From the NCBI RefSeq assembly GCF_002272745.1, contig NZ_NPBD01000002.1, forward strand, positions 372,001 through 436,000: DNA of 64,000 bases, given 5' to 3'. This document shows positions 54,041 to 62,635 of the stretch, in pieces. The stretch comes from Terribacillus saccharophilus (GTDB lineage Bacteria; Bacillota; Bacilli; Bacillales; Amphibacillaceae). The translations under genes were made by a program, and so were the position numbers. The notes beneath the pieces are model-generated. The model made no database searches. It was not told the DNA's origin and saw only the letters and a list, made by a program, of their open reading frames with translations. Numbering within the stretch: position 1 is the stretch's first letter; each line of letters starts with the position of its first letter.

Positions 54041-54206
54041 CGTCAGATCTCGACCATTATTAACAAATTGGGAGGGAAACGTTAAATTAGCACTTATTTA
54101 AAGGAATCATGAGCTTATTACTAGAATAAACATATGTAAGTAAACAAATGAAGCAATTATAAATTGCAGGCTATCTTCAAAAAACACAAAAGAAATGGGT
54201 GTGAAA

Positions 54207-54377
54207 ATGGCTAGGAAGAAAAAGGACAGGATATTTAGAGTTGGCGTGATAAATAGTGAAAAGGAACCTAAAGTAAAGGAAATAACGAAGGAGTTGGAAG
54301 GGATTTTTAATAATTTCGAGGATTCGATATTAAATTCTTTCGACACAACCGAAAAAGAAAATAATAAAAAGAAATAA
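54207..54377 (+). CDS. Possible small charged protein, 56 residues
   Basis: A plus-strand frame from ATG 54207 (or ATG 54195, four codons longer) to TAA 54375-54377. The product begins with a basic patch (ARKKKDRIFRVG) and continues helical and charged (SEKEPKVKEITKELEGIFNN) to a Lys-rich end. The ribosome site is poor. Support comes from the terminator that starts at its stop codon and from the protein-like amphipathic pattern. The sequence is AT-rich compared with its neighbours. I do not recognise the family. Confidence 0.45.
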   Translation: MARKKKDRIFRVGVINSEKEPKVKEITKELEGIFNNFEDSILNSFDTTEKENNKKK

Positions 54378-54418
54378 ACAACATCTTTCTCTAAAATCCA
54401 AAAAGATGTTGTTTTTTT
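54377..54418. terminator. Terminator after the small charged ORF
   Basis: Perfect 12-base arms AACAACATCTTT (54377-54388) and AAAGATGTTGTT (54402-54413), followed by seven T. Confidence 0.85.
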
Positions 54419-54492
54419 ATATATCTTATTAAGTTTTATCTGAATAAAATTTGTCAAAATTAGAAGCTCTGTAGAAACCACACATCTCTCTT

Positions 54493-55335
54493 TTAGAATT
54501 CTTCGTAAACTGCCGGGTCCTGATCGGCAATACGTCCGTCTGAAACGGTCAAGCTGTTGATTTTCTCCATATCTACATGATTCAGTTCAAAATCAAAGAT
54601 AGCGAGATTTTCTACCTGGCGGCTCGGAGTAGCGGATTTAGGTATGGCAATGCTCCCGAGCTGATAGTGCCAGCGCAGTACAATTTGAGAGACAGTTCTG
54701 CCATGACTCTCGGCAATTTCAGCAAGCAATGGATGCTCCAGCAGATTCGTTTTTCTGCCAAGAGGACTCCATGACTCTGTTACAATCCCATTTTCTTCAT
54801 GATACTGTCTTAGTTTTTCTTGGTTAAAGAAAGGATGCAGTTCGATCTGATTGATGACAGGCAGTTCACCTGTTTCTGCCTTCAGTCTCTCTAAATGCTC
54901 TGGCAGGAAGTTGCAAACACCGATAGAACGGATCAAGCCCCATTTACGAGCATCAAGCAATGCCTGCCATGCTTCTACATACTGATCTTGTTTCGGGTTC
55001 GGCCAATGAATCAAATATAAGTCATAATAATCTAGACCAGCGCGGTAAAGTGATTCCTGTATCGTCGTAATTGCATTTTCATGCTGATGATATCTGCCTG
55101 GAAGCTTGGAAGTGACCAAAATCTCCTCACGCGAAATACCATGTTGTTTAATGGCCTGTCCGACAGTTGCTTCATTTTCATAATTATAAGCTGTGTCTAA
55201 TAGACGATAGCCTGCATCGATAGCGCTGCGGATAGCCTGAACACCTTGACTGCCTTTCAAACTGTATGTACCGAAGCCTACAGCAGGAAGAATCGTTCCG
55301 TCGTGCAGTTTTTTGGTAGGGATATCGTTATACAT
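54493..55335 (-). CDS. Aldo/keto reductase
   Basis: A 280-residue NADPH-dependent aldo/keto reductase with a TIM barrel. The catalytic tetrad is visible: Asp and Tyr in RLLDTAYNYENEATVGQAIK near 44-63, Lys in EILVTSKLPGRYHQHENA near 71-88, and His in YYDLYLIHWPNPKQDQYVEA near 101-120. Cofactor motifs near the end are IAIPKSATPSRQVENLAIFD. This is close to the B. subtilis YvgN/YtbE type acting on glyoxal and methylglyoxal, though the substrate is inferred. RBS AAAGGAG precedes ATG. Monocistronic. Confidence 0.92.
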   Translation of the reverse strand: MYNDIPTKKLHDGTILPAVGFGTYSLKGSQGVQAIRSAIDAGYRLLDTAYNYENEATVGQAIKQHGISREEILVTSKLPGRYHQHENAITTIQESLYRAGLDYYDLYLIHWPNPKQDQYVEAWQALLDARKWGLIRSIGVCNFLPEHLERLKAETGELPVINQIELHPFFNQEKLRQYHEENGIVTESWSPLGRKTNLLEHPLLAEIAESHGRTVSQIVLRWHYQLGSIAIPKSATPSRQVENLAIFDFELNHVDMEKINSLTVSDGRIADQDPAVYEEF

Positions 55336-55563
55336 TATAATTTCTCCTTTCCAATTTTAGTTCCAGCGTAGCATAAGAGATTGTCCTAAGTGAACAATCT
55401 TATAGACTTATCACTATATAGATTTTATTAATATCTACTATACCCTAGTTTAGTAGGGATACAGCTTCTAATTTACCCCTTGTTCGCTTATACTTAAAAA
55501 CAAGGAATATAAGGAAGAACGTACCATGACAGAAGTATGAGTTCAGGGAAATGAGGAAGCGTT

Positions 55564-56694
55564 TTGACAACTATATCGAAGCTTGAATCAAAAGTGAAAG
55601 AATTATCAAAACTGCTAGAAGCCCTGAAGGAATTGAATGCCGCAATTGATTTGCAAGATATTTACCAGGGAATCCTCGATCAAATGGTAATGATCGCGGA
55701 AGCAAAAGAAGCAACATTATGGGTGCATGAAAAAGAGAAGAACCGGATTGTAGCAAAAGCATCCTACAGGGTTTCAGTTGATTCACTGCCTATGCCCACA
55801 CTTACAATTGGAGAAGGAATCATTGGAAAAGTGATTCAGACTGGCGAGGCAGAATTGATAAAAAATGCGGAGAATGTTATCGAGTGCTCTGCAGCATATC
55901 CCAGACTTTATGCTAAATCCATCCTTACTGTGCCACTTCATGCAAAAGGGCATATCTTAGGTGCCATTCAACTCGTGAATAAAGAGAACGGAAGTCAGTT
56001 CGACAATAGAGACAGGGAGCTTGCTGTCATATTGGCGGAGCAGTCAGCCTTAGCTTTACATAACAGTCAAATGTACGATGAATTGTATAAGATGTTTGTC
56101 AGTATGATTCGTATGCTTGCAGAAGCGCTTGATGCACGTGATCCACTGACGAAGGGGCACTCAGAGAGAGTCGCTCGCTATGCCTGGCTAATCGGAAAAA
56201 GAATGAAGTTGGATGCCGAAGTATGTTTCGAATTATATCAGGCAGCAATTTTGCACGATATAGGGAAAATCGGCATCGAAGACAGGATATTGCGCAAGAC
56301 GACTGGATTAAACGAAAGCGAATACGAGCTCATGAAAACGCATACTGAAATTGGTGCCCGTATCCTTTCTGCAATTCAGCCAAACCGTTTCTTTCAAAAA
56401 TCAATCGATACAGCGATGCTCCACCATGAAAGGATGGATGGCAGCGGTTATCCAAAGCAGCTAAAAGGAGAAGAGATTCCGTTATTTGCCCGCATCGTCG
56501 GCGTGGCAGATGCATTTGACGCGATGACAACAGTACGCACCTATAGTGAAGGTATGTCAGTTCGGGAGGCCGCGGCTGAATTGATTCGCTGCAAAGGTAG
56601 CCTCTTTGATCCAGATATAGTTGACATCTTTATTGAAATTCTTGAAAATTGTTCTTATGATCTTCAATCATTCCCTAGAACAGATGCTGTGTAA
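55564..56694 (+). CDS. GAF-HD-GYP domain phosphodiesterase
   Basis: A 376-residue cytoplasmic signalling protein. Residues 1-20 are a short coiled coil (SKLESKVKELSKLLEALKEL); 22-165 are a GAF domain (LTIGEGIIGKVIQTGEAELI, SILTVPLHAKGHILGAIQLV, VNKENGSQF); 185-360 are an HD-GYP domain with GHSERVARYAWLIG, HDIGKIGIEDRIL, HTEIGARIL, HHERMDGSGYPKQLKGEEIP and GVADAFDAMTTVRTYS. The HD and GYP residues are intact, so it should hydrolyse cyclic di-GMP or a related cyclic dinucleotide, with the GAF as input. Start is TTG behind AGGAAG. No diguanylate cyclase is nearby. Confidence 0.9.
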   Translation: MTTISKLESKVKELSKLLEALKELNAAIDLQDIYQGILDQMVMIAEAKEATLWVHEKEKNRIVAKASYRVSVDSLPMPTLTIGEGIIGKVIQTGEAELIKNAENVIECSAAYPRLYAKSILTVPLHAKGHILGAIQLVNKENGSQFDNRDRELAVILAEQSALALHNSQMYDELYKMFVSMIRMLAEALDARDPLTKGHSERVARYAWLIGKRMKLDAEVCFELYQAAILHDIGKIGIEDRILRKTTGLNESEYELMKTHTEIGARILSAIQPNRFFQKSIDTAMLHHERMDGSGYPKQLKGEEIPLFARIVGVADAFDAMTTVRTYSEGMSVREAAAELIRCKGSLFDPDIVDIFIEILENCSYDLQSFPRTDAV

Positions 56695-56737
56695 TAGCTC
56701 GATTATTCATTATTATTTTACAGAAATCATATCCAGT

Positions 56738-56771
56738 TAGCTCAATTAAATAGTTGAGCTACTATTTTTAT
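56738..56771 (+). terminator. Terminator after the HD-GYP gene
   Basis: Arms TAGCTCAA and TTGAGCTA with a loop of about eight bases, followed by CTATTTTTATT. Confidence 0.75.
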
Positions 56772-56884
56772 TGCTTCCAGAGAATACCGCCGCATGGAAG
56801 TTGATACGATTGTCGATGAACGAACGCTGCATGAGATGATATATTATCTGCATTTGAAAAGGCTGTTTAGCTTTATCATGACAA

Positions 56885-56918
56885 AAAAACCGCCCGGATA
56901 TGATTCCAGGCGGTTTTT
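56885..56918. terminator. Terminator of brnQ (minus strand)
   Basis: Arms AAAAACCGCC (56885-56894) and GGCGGTTTTT (56909-56918), with long A/T flanks. The T run on the minus strand fits termination of brnQ 27 bases earlier. Confidence 0.85.
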
Positions 56919-56944
56919 CGTCCCACTATTTGTAATAAGTATCA

Positions 56945-58294
56945 TTATCTTGCATTTGCTTTTCTTAGTTCATTTTGACTCGGTTTTGTAAATAGATAAA
57001 TGACATACCCGATAACCGCTCCAATAATCGCCGGTATTAGCCATCCAAGACCAAGACTGTACATTGGTAAGTTATTAGTTAAGAATTCCTGTACTCCCGG
57101 TATAGGGAGTTTCGCAGCATTTAAGCCTTCCATCAAGCTGACGACGAAAGTGAACAGCAGACTGATCAAGTAAACGGCTCTGCTGCCACCGAAAACATCA
57201 TGCAAGAAAGTGAGGAAAATCAACACTATTGCCAGTGGGTAGATAATGGTCAATACAGGTACACTGAATGCGATGATATTTGCTAGTCCAGCGTTTGAGA
57301 TGACGGCGCTGAATACAGACAGTACAACTGCAATAACTGTATAAGAGACCTTAGGGAACAGACGGCTGAAATAGCTGCTGCATGCTGTTACCAGTCCGAT
57401 ACTTGTTGTAAGGCAAGCGCCGAGCACGATCAAACCGAGCAATACATTACCAAAAGATCCATAATAGAATTCGGAAACGTCAGCTAATACGGCACCGCCA
57501 TTATCCAACAAGCCGATTCCAGCTACACTTGTTGCACCAAGATAGGATATAGAAGTGTAGATCAAAGCAAGAAGTGCGGCAGCGATGAGACCCGCCTTCC
57601 AAGTGAATCCGAGAATACTTTTACGATCAGTGATACCGATATTCTTTACTGAGTTAATGACGATGATTCCAAAGACAAAAGCTGCTAATGTATCCATCGT
57701 CAGATAACCTTCCTGGAAGCCTTTGAAGAAAGCGTTGCTATTATATGCTTCCGTTGGTTCTTGAGGACTGCCGATAGGATTGACAAGAACGGTAATAATT
57801 AATATGGCGATGAACAGCAGCAGGGCAGGCGTTAAGTATTTACCAACGATATCGACGATTTTAGCCGGCTTCAAAGAAAAGAAGCAGGTAATACCGAAGA
57901 ACAAGATAGAATAGATAATCAACGGCCATGGTCCAACATCACTCGATAAGAAAGGTTGTATGCCAATTTCGTATGACACAGTTCCTGTACGCGGCATGGC
58001 GAAAAGCGGACCGATGGACAAATACAGGATGATAGTGAATGCATAGCCGAATATCGGATGAACACGACTGGCTAAGTCTTGGAGATCGTTTTTGCCTGAA
58101 ATGGCGAACGCTAGAATACCGAGCAGCGGCAGACCTACACCGGTGATAATAAAGCCAAGGTTGGCAGTCAACACATTAGTACCAGATGACTGACCTAGTA
58201 AAGCAGGGAAGATTAGATTGCCTGCGCCAAAGAACAAAGCGAAGAGCATGAAACCAGTAATGATAACATAAGACATAGGAATTGATTTTTTCAT
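56945..58294 (-). CDS. brnQ: Branched-chain amino acid:cation symporter
   Basis: A 449-residue, 12-helix LIVCS-family carrier importing isoleucine, leucine and valine with Na+ or H+. Start ATG (complement of 58292-58294) has TTGGAGG nine bases upstream. Landmarks: GFMLFALFFGAGNLIFPALL near 14-33, IGPLFAMPRTGTVSYEIG near 95-112 and AFVFGIIVINSVKNIGI near 210-226. It is monocistronic. A weak CodY-like element lies upstream, and the ilvE gene some 17 kb away carries a better one, so both may follow isoleucine status. Confidence 0.93.
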   Translation of the reverse strand: MKKSIPMSYVIITGFMLFALFFGAGNLIFPALLGQSSGTNVLTANLGFIITGVGLPLLGILAFAISGKNDLQDLASRVHPIFGYAFTIILYLSIGPLFAMPRTGTVSYEIGIQPFLSSDVGPWPLIIYSILFFGITCFFSLKPAKIVDIVGKYLTPALLLFIAILIITVLVNPIGSPQEPTEAYNSNAFFKGFQEGYLTMDTLAAFVFGIIVINSVKNIGITDRKSILGFTWKAGLIAAALLALIYTSISYLGATSVAGIGLLDNGGAVLADVSEFYYGSFGNVLLGLIVLGACLTTSIGLVTACSSYFSRLFPKVSYTVIAVVLSVFSAVISNAGLANIIAFSVPVLTIIYPLAIVLIFLTFLHDVFGGSRAVYLISLLFTFVVSLMEGLNAAKLPIPGVQEFLTNNLPMYSLGLGWLIPAIIGAVIGYVIYLFTKPSQNELRKANAR

Positions 58295-58330
58295 GATGAA
58301 TGCCTCCAAATGTGATACTTTCATTTTCAT

Positions 58331-58345
58331 AATTGTTTGATAATT
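58331..58345. promoter_or_regulatory. Weak CodY-like element upstream of brnQ
   Basis: AATTGTTTGATAATT on the plus strand (AATTATCAAACAATT on the brnQ strand) matches the CodY consensus at 12 of 15 positions, 37 bases before the brnQ start. AT-rich sequence makes chance matches likely. Confidence 0.3.
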
Positions 58346-58496
58346 TAATAGATAAAATATTAACACTTTTTAAACTATGTAAGAGATTCTATCATAGTTC
58401 ATTTATTGCAACAACTATAAATAATATTACATAAGATGTATATTTTCTGCTGGATTCGGCATATATAAGTAAAAAAACCATTTGGAGGCAGGAATC

Positions 58497-58646
58497 GTGC
58501 ATTATACAGAAATGGATATATTCTACGCAGAACTGAAACGGCTGGAAGATGAGTATAAAAGATGCCCCGAACCTCAAATCCGGAGCCTAATTCATGATGA
58601 TATTCTTTTGATAGAACAAGCTATTGCGACTGCTGACGGACCATAA
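58497..58646 (+). CDS. Small conserved-looking protein, 49 residues
   Basis: GTG 58497 follows TTTGGAGG with ideal spacing. The product reads MHYTEMDIFYAELKRLEDEY and RSLIHDDILLIEQAIATADG: two amphipathic helices joined by a short loop with a Cys-Pro. A strong terminator begins directly after the TAA, so this is very probably a real transcribed gene although it is short. Its antisense lies in the 390-base gap between brnQ and nrnB, which holds no other gene. I do not recognise the family; the size and helical hairpin recall small regulatory proteins of Bacillus. Confidence 0.7.
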   Translation: MHYTEMDIFYAELKRLEDEYKRCPEPQIRSLIHDDILLIEQAIATADGP

Positions 58647-58648
58647 AG

Positions 58649-58686
58649 AAAAGGCGGAAAACACTTAAGTGCTTTCCGCCTTTTTA
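58649..58686. terminator. Bidirectional terminator between the 49-residue ORF and nrnB
   Basis: Arms AAGGCGGAAAACAC and GTGCTTTCCGCCTT (one mismatch) with A/T flanks, ending at the nrnB stop. Confidence 0.88.
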
Positions 58687-59916
58687 TTAGTTTTCTTGAT
58701 TTTTTTGGATTGGCTGATTCACGATGATATCTTGTTTCTTCACGCGTTCACTCAAGTATCTTACATAGCGGTGATCAGTAACGAGGAAAGCAAGCTCTTC
58801 CCGTTTCAGATGCTTCTCAGCCTCTTCGAAGGAATCAAATCCAATCTCTGCAGGCTGTTGATTTCTCATAATATAATATTTGCGGTTTTGCTGCACAATG
58901 AGGAACTTGTCATTCTGCTCATTAACATACAGCGTCCCAAGATCGTTCTCTGGTACGTTAAATCTATTATCTACGGCATCAGGTCGCAATGTCTGCAAGT
59001 CGAAAGCATTCTTCACGAACAATTCAAAAGCTTCGTCAGTGAGCGAAGCTCCAGAAGCTTTCTGATGGCCACCTCCACCGTAGTTACCGGCAATAGCAGA
59101 AACATCCACATCATCATGGATTGTCCGGAGGCTCATCCGTTTTGTCCCCATCATAATCATGATGATCAAATCCAGATGCGGGAACGTCTTACCTAAATCA
59201 TTACCTAATTCAGAGAGGTAAGATTCTGCATGTACGACACCAGCCAGATATGTATCTGTCTTAACAGGAACAACTTGTTTTCTTTTCTTACGAATATAAC
59301 GAGCTGTTTGAGCATCTTGTACTTGGAGCAATTTTTCCTCCAAGTCGCTGAAGACAAATGTATCATTATGCTGCAGACGTTGGATCATCTCATCAGCAAA
59401 TTCTTCAATGCTTTGCAGGAAGAGCAGTGCGTTCAGCTGCTTAGCAGCTTCATTGTTCCGTTTCTCCCATTCCCATGTATCGTATTGGCGTACAAGCTCG
59501 ACGAATTCGCTTACCGCCTTGGTTTTTTCTAAATGTCCTTCTTTGACAAGAACGTCATACAACATACTTGTTGCTGACGTAGGTGTTCCATCTTCTTCCT
59601 TAGTCGCAATCCATGCCCAATCATGGGCATTCAAGTGCTCACTAGTTTTGTGATGGTCCACAAGGCGGACCTTTCCGCCAGATTGGATGAAATTGCTGAT
59701 AGCAGCTTCATTTTCTTCATTCACAGCCAAATCCGTTATCCATAATTCTTTTTCATGCTGTGCTTCATCGGCCAGGAATTTCTTTACTTCTTCATTCAGA
59801 CTGCTGATGGAGTTATAGCGGATATCAACATCCTCTCCAAAAGCAAGTGTGGCCAAAATACCGCAGCCGACACCGTCCAGGTCATTATGTGACAATAGTT
59901 TATACAATCTCTTCAC
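58687..59916 (-). CDS. nrnB: Oligoribonuclease NrnB, DHH family
   Basis: A 409-residue DHH/DHHA1 phosphoesterase resembling B. subtilis NrnB (YngD), which degrades nano-RNA from the 3' end. The first motif is LSHNDLDGVGCGILATLAFG near 8-27, then WITDLAVNEENEAAI near 59-73, the DHH motif GGKVRLVDHHKTSEHLNAHD near 80-99, and the DHHA1 domain with SAIAGNYGGGGHQKASG near 274-290. The ~120-residue C-terminal extension beyond the NrnA length is present, as in NrnB. RBS is weak (AAGAGA). It is likely cytoplasmic and manganese-dependent. Confidence 0.92.
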   Translation of the reverse strand: MKRLYKLLSHNDLDGVGCGILATLAFGEDVDIRYNSISSLNEEVKKFLADEAQHEKELWITDLAVNEENEAAISNFIQSGGKVRLVDHHKTSEHLNAHDWAWIATKEEDGTPTSATSMLYDVLVKEGHLEKTKAVSEFVELVRQYDTWEWEKRNNEAAKQLNALLFLQSIEEFADEMIQRLQHNDTFVFSDLEEKLLQVQDAQTARYIRKKRKQVVPVKTDTYLAGVVHAESYLSELGNDLGKTFPHLDLIIMIMMGTKRMSLRTIHDDVDVSAIAGNYGGGGHQKASGASLTDEAFELFVKNAFDLQTLRPDAVDNRFNVPENDLGTLYVNEQNDKFLIVQQNRKYYIMRNQQPAEIGFDSFEEAEKHLKREELAFLVTDHRYVRYLSERVKKQDIIVNQPIQKNQEN

Positions 59917-59972
59917 CTCAATTACTAGTATAAGTATAACCCAGCGGAATTATCGGCTTCAAGCATGATTCT

Positions 59973-61508
59973 TTACAGTTCCTGTTTGAACAGTCGGAAT
60001 CGGTGAAGAAGTAGCAAATAAAAGCTTGCAGAAACGAGTAGTACACTGCTAAGGAGTACATAACCATTTGAAATGTACGAGTCCAGCGTCATATAAAGGA
60101 ATATCGCACACGAAGCCATGCAAGTGATGGCAATAAGCAGCTTATAAAACCGCGCAAAACTGAAAGGAAAACGCACAGCCTGGTACAGACTCGCAAAATG
60201 AAGCACTGTCCCGAGAACCTCTCCTAAGTTAAGGCCGAGTATGACTCCATTTACACCCATGCTCGGTTGAGAAGCAACAAAGTAGATCATCACCAGACTG
60301 ACTAACGCAGCAATCAGATTGTTATAAAGAACAACACTGCTTTTCCCGATACCAATCAGCACTGCCTGCAGCGGAATCTGTAAATAGCTGAGCATAAAGC
60401 AAAAGATCATCTTCTGAATAAGCAGACCCGCTTCCTCAGAGTGATAAAACAAACTGGTCAAATCAGTGGCAAAGAAATAAAGAAACAGTGCCCAAGGAAT
60501 ACAGATCATCATTGTAACGTTGATAACCTGATTTATATTGCTGTACATCTGCTGAAATTGACGACGTGCATACAAGTCACTTATGGAAGGAAGCAGATTA
60601 GTCGATAAGGAATGTGTGATGAACGTCGGTACAAACACAAGCGGCATGACATAGCCCATTAAGAGGCCATATGTTTCGGTAGCAGTCTCGGCAGTAAGTC
60701 CGGCAGTAAGAAAACTATGCGTAATGATTATCGGCAATAGAACACCAGCAAAGCTATTGACCAAATGACTGCCGGTATTCGGTAATGCGACACGGATTAA
60801 GTCTCGTGTATGCTGCTTCCCGTCGCGAACAAGGTCCCGGATAATATGAAAGAAACGCCATTTGAATTCTCTTTGCCTGTTGAATGCTACGATCAATACA
60901 CCTAAAGATATCGCTTCGCCGATTACCATACTGATTACTGCTCCTGCAGCGGCAACACCTAAACCATAAGGAAGCAAGTATTGTACGAGCATATACGTAA
61001 CAACAAGCTGCACACTCTGCTCAAGAATAGAAGCGAAGGCTCCAGGCGACATATACTGTTTTCCATGAAAATAGCCTTTTAAAATGGATGAAATTGCAAC
61101 TATCGGGATAATCGGAATGATAGCTGTGAATGTGTATATAGCACGTTCATCAGCAAATAAAAGTCCTGGAACATAGTGGATCAGTCCAAGCAGCAGCAAG
61201 GATGTGACAATACTTAATGTCCCTGTTATCAAAAAGGAGATAGAAAGGACATGCCGAAGTCTTGTCCGATTATTCGTCGCATTATTCTCTGCCACCAAAT
61301 TGGCTACGGCCACTTCCAAACCGAAGCCTGTGATCGCGATCAGCAGACCGGTTATCGGCATTGCCATCATCGCAAGTCCAATTCCTTCTGGACCCAAAAG
61401 CCGTGACAAAACGATTCCGTTTATAAATCCGATCAGCTTGCTGTAGCAAGCTGCAACTGCAAGAATGATCGTACCTTTCAATAATGATTGTTTTCCCACA
61501 TTTGTCAC
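59973..61508 (-). CDS. SpoVB/MurJ-superfamily lipid flippase
   Basis: A 511-residue MVF/polysaccharide-biosynthesis membrane protein with about 14 helices. It opens KQSLLKGTIILAVAACYSKL then IGFINGIVLSRLLGPEGIGL; RVALPNTGSHLVNSFAGVLL near 240-259 and YVMPLVFVPTFITHSLSTNL near 288-307 are typical of the SpoVB group. SpoVB-type proteins export peptidoglycan or spore cortex precursors. Bacilli carry several paralogues (SpoVB, YtgP, YkvU, YabM), and the sequence alone does not settle which; it is not the main MurJ with confidence. Start ATG with AGGTGAC upstream. Monocistronic. Confidence 0.88.
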   Translation of the reverse strand: MTNVGKQSLLKGTIILAVAACYSKLIGFINGIVLSRLLGPEGIGLAMMAMPITGLLIAITGFGLEVAVANLVAENNATNNRTRLRHVLSISFLITGTLSIVTSLLLLGLIHYVPGLLFADERAIYTFTAIIPIIPIVAISSILKGYFHGKQYMSPGAFASILEQSVQLVVTYMLVQYLLPYGLGVAAAGAVISMVIGEAISLGVLIVAFNRQREFKWRFFHIIRDLVRDGKQHTRDLIRVALPNTGSHLVNSFAGVLLPIIITHSFLTAGLTAETATETYGLLMGYVMPLVFVPTFITHSLSTNLLPSISDLYARRQFQQMYSNINQVINVTMMICIPWALFLYFFATDLTSLFYHSEEAGLLIQKMIFCFMLSYLQIPLQAVLIGIGKSSVVLYNNLIAALVSLVMIYFVASQPSMGVNGVILGLNLGEVLGTVLHFASLYQAVRFPFSFARFYKLLIAITCMASCAIFLYMTLDSYISNGYVLLSSVLLVSASFYLLLLHRFRLFKQEL

Positions 61509-61845
61509 CTCAACTTGTCCATGGTTTAGATGTATGTGGGGAAGGGGCTGTTTATGTCATGGAATAGTAAGCGGACAGTTTAAATGCCATTGTTAGATAA
61601 AGGTAAGTACTTATTAATCGAACTTTTATTTAAATTAGAGCTATTAAATCATGACATTGCTGGGACAAAGCCGGAGATGCTCTCTTATGCATAAGGGCAA
61701 GCACCTAATAGTCGTTAGCCAAAGGATCATCAATGCTTGTTACTTATCGAATGTCTCTTGATAAAGAAACTGACAAGTGATAGGTATGATTCCGTATTGA
61801 TTCGTCTGCATCCTTACGCAGAAATGCCTGTTTTTCATAAAGGTT
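61509..61845. other. Gene-free stretch upstream of the DUF5058 operon
   Basis: I see no gene here. It contains a perfect 12-base palindrome CTTATGCATAAG (61684-61695) inside a GC-richer patch (about 61651-61715: CATTGCTGGGACAAAGCCGG, then AGATGCTC and GGGCAAGCAC) and a small hairpin TCTGC/GCAGA (about 61806-61823). The patch reads like a dispersed intergenic repeat or structured RNA rather than coding sequence, but this is an impression only. Confidence 0.3.
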
Positions 61846-61874
61846 TTGACAGTGGGTAACAACACAATTAACAT
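61846..61874 (+). promoter_or_regulatory. Promoter of the DUF5058 operon
   Basis: -35 TTGACA (61846-61851), 17-base spacer, -10 TAACAT (61869-61874), about 40 bases before the start codon. The same TTG is the first base triplet of a longer in-frame reading of the gene, so the longer reading is excluded. Confidence 0.6.
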
Positions 61875-61914
61875 AATAATCAGAATTATTAATTATATAA
61901 AAGGAGGCGAAAAA

Positions 61915-62619
61915 TTGCAGATATCTGAGATCATGAACAGCGGTGTTTTATGGGCGTTCTGTCTGCTTGTTGTATCTATCGTTATTTTTCAAGGTGTTGT
62001 ATTCATGCGATCAGCGTTTCAGGTGAAAGAGGCGGTCGGTATGACAGATCGTGAGGCCCGAAGTGCGATGAAGACAGGTGCTATTGCAGCCATCGGTCCT
62101 GCATTAGGCAATATTATCATTGCCGTCTCACTGATGACGTTGATCGGAAATCCGCTTACGATGATGCGCAGTGCAATTATCGGATCCTCCGCTACCGAGT
62201 CACTCGGTGCCCAGATGGCTTCAACAGCTTATGGTACTGAGCTAGGATCAGCAAACTTTGGTCCTGAGGCTTTTACAACTATTGCTTGGACATTGTGTAT
62301 CGGCGGAACAGGATGGCTAATCGTCACGTTTTTCTTTACAAAGTCATTGGGATCATTTCAAAAGAAAATAACAGCACGTAAGAATGGCACAAAGAAGATG
62401 GTTATTATTTCAACCGCAGCTATGCTTGGAGCGTTCGGATACTTTGCAGCAAATGAAGCAGTGAAAAGCAGCGGTCATACCTTGGTCATCCTGACAAGCA
62501 TCCTGATAACGATCGGCACTTTACTCTTAGCAAATAAACTGCAAAGGAATTGGCTGAAAGAATGGGCTTTAGGTTTTGCTATCATTGGCGGACTGACAGT
62601 CGGCTACTTTATCGGATAA
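61915..62619 (+). CDS. DUF5058 family membrane protein, first gene of an M20-linked operon
   Basis: A 234-residue protein with about six membrane helices. Start TTG 61915 has AAAGGAGGCG upstream. Helices: GVLWAFCLLVVSIVIFQGVV near 9-28, AIAAIGPALGNIIIAVSLMT near 60-79, then a loop with IIGSSATESLGAQMASTAYG, FTTIAWTLCIGGTGWLIVTF, and three more hydrophobic segments to GFAIIGGLTVGYFIG. The small-residue-rich GPALGNIIIAVS stretch and a charged loop (KEAVGMTDREARSAMKTGAI) resemble carrier architecture. Function unknown; with the next gene and an M20 hydrolase it probably forms a substrate import module. Confidence 0.85.
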   Translation: MQISEIMNSGVLWAFCLLVVSIVIFQGVVFMRSAFQVKEAVGMTDREARSAMKTGAIAAIGPALGNIIIAVSLMTLIGNPLTMMRSAIIGSSATESLGAQMASTAYGTELGSANFGPEAFTTIAWTLCIGGTGWLIVTFFFTKSLGSFQKKITARKNGTKKMVIISTAAMLGAFGYFAANEAVKSSGHTLVILTSILITIGTLLLANKLQRNWLKEWALGFAIIGGLTVGYFIG

Positions 62620-62635
62620 GGGAGGGAAAGGGAAA

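Noticed and set aside
56794..56991. Plus-strand frame of 65 codons after the HD-GYP gene
   Set aside because: It passes through the brnQ terminator stem and then reads brnQ antisense; the ribosome site is poor. The first ~30 codons look slightly protein-like, but nothing supports a gene end before the stem.
61846..61914. Longer start for the DUF5058 gene
   Set aside because: The putative start TTG is the -35 hexamer of the promoter; AAAGGAGGCG before TTG 61915 is the real ribosome site.
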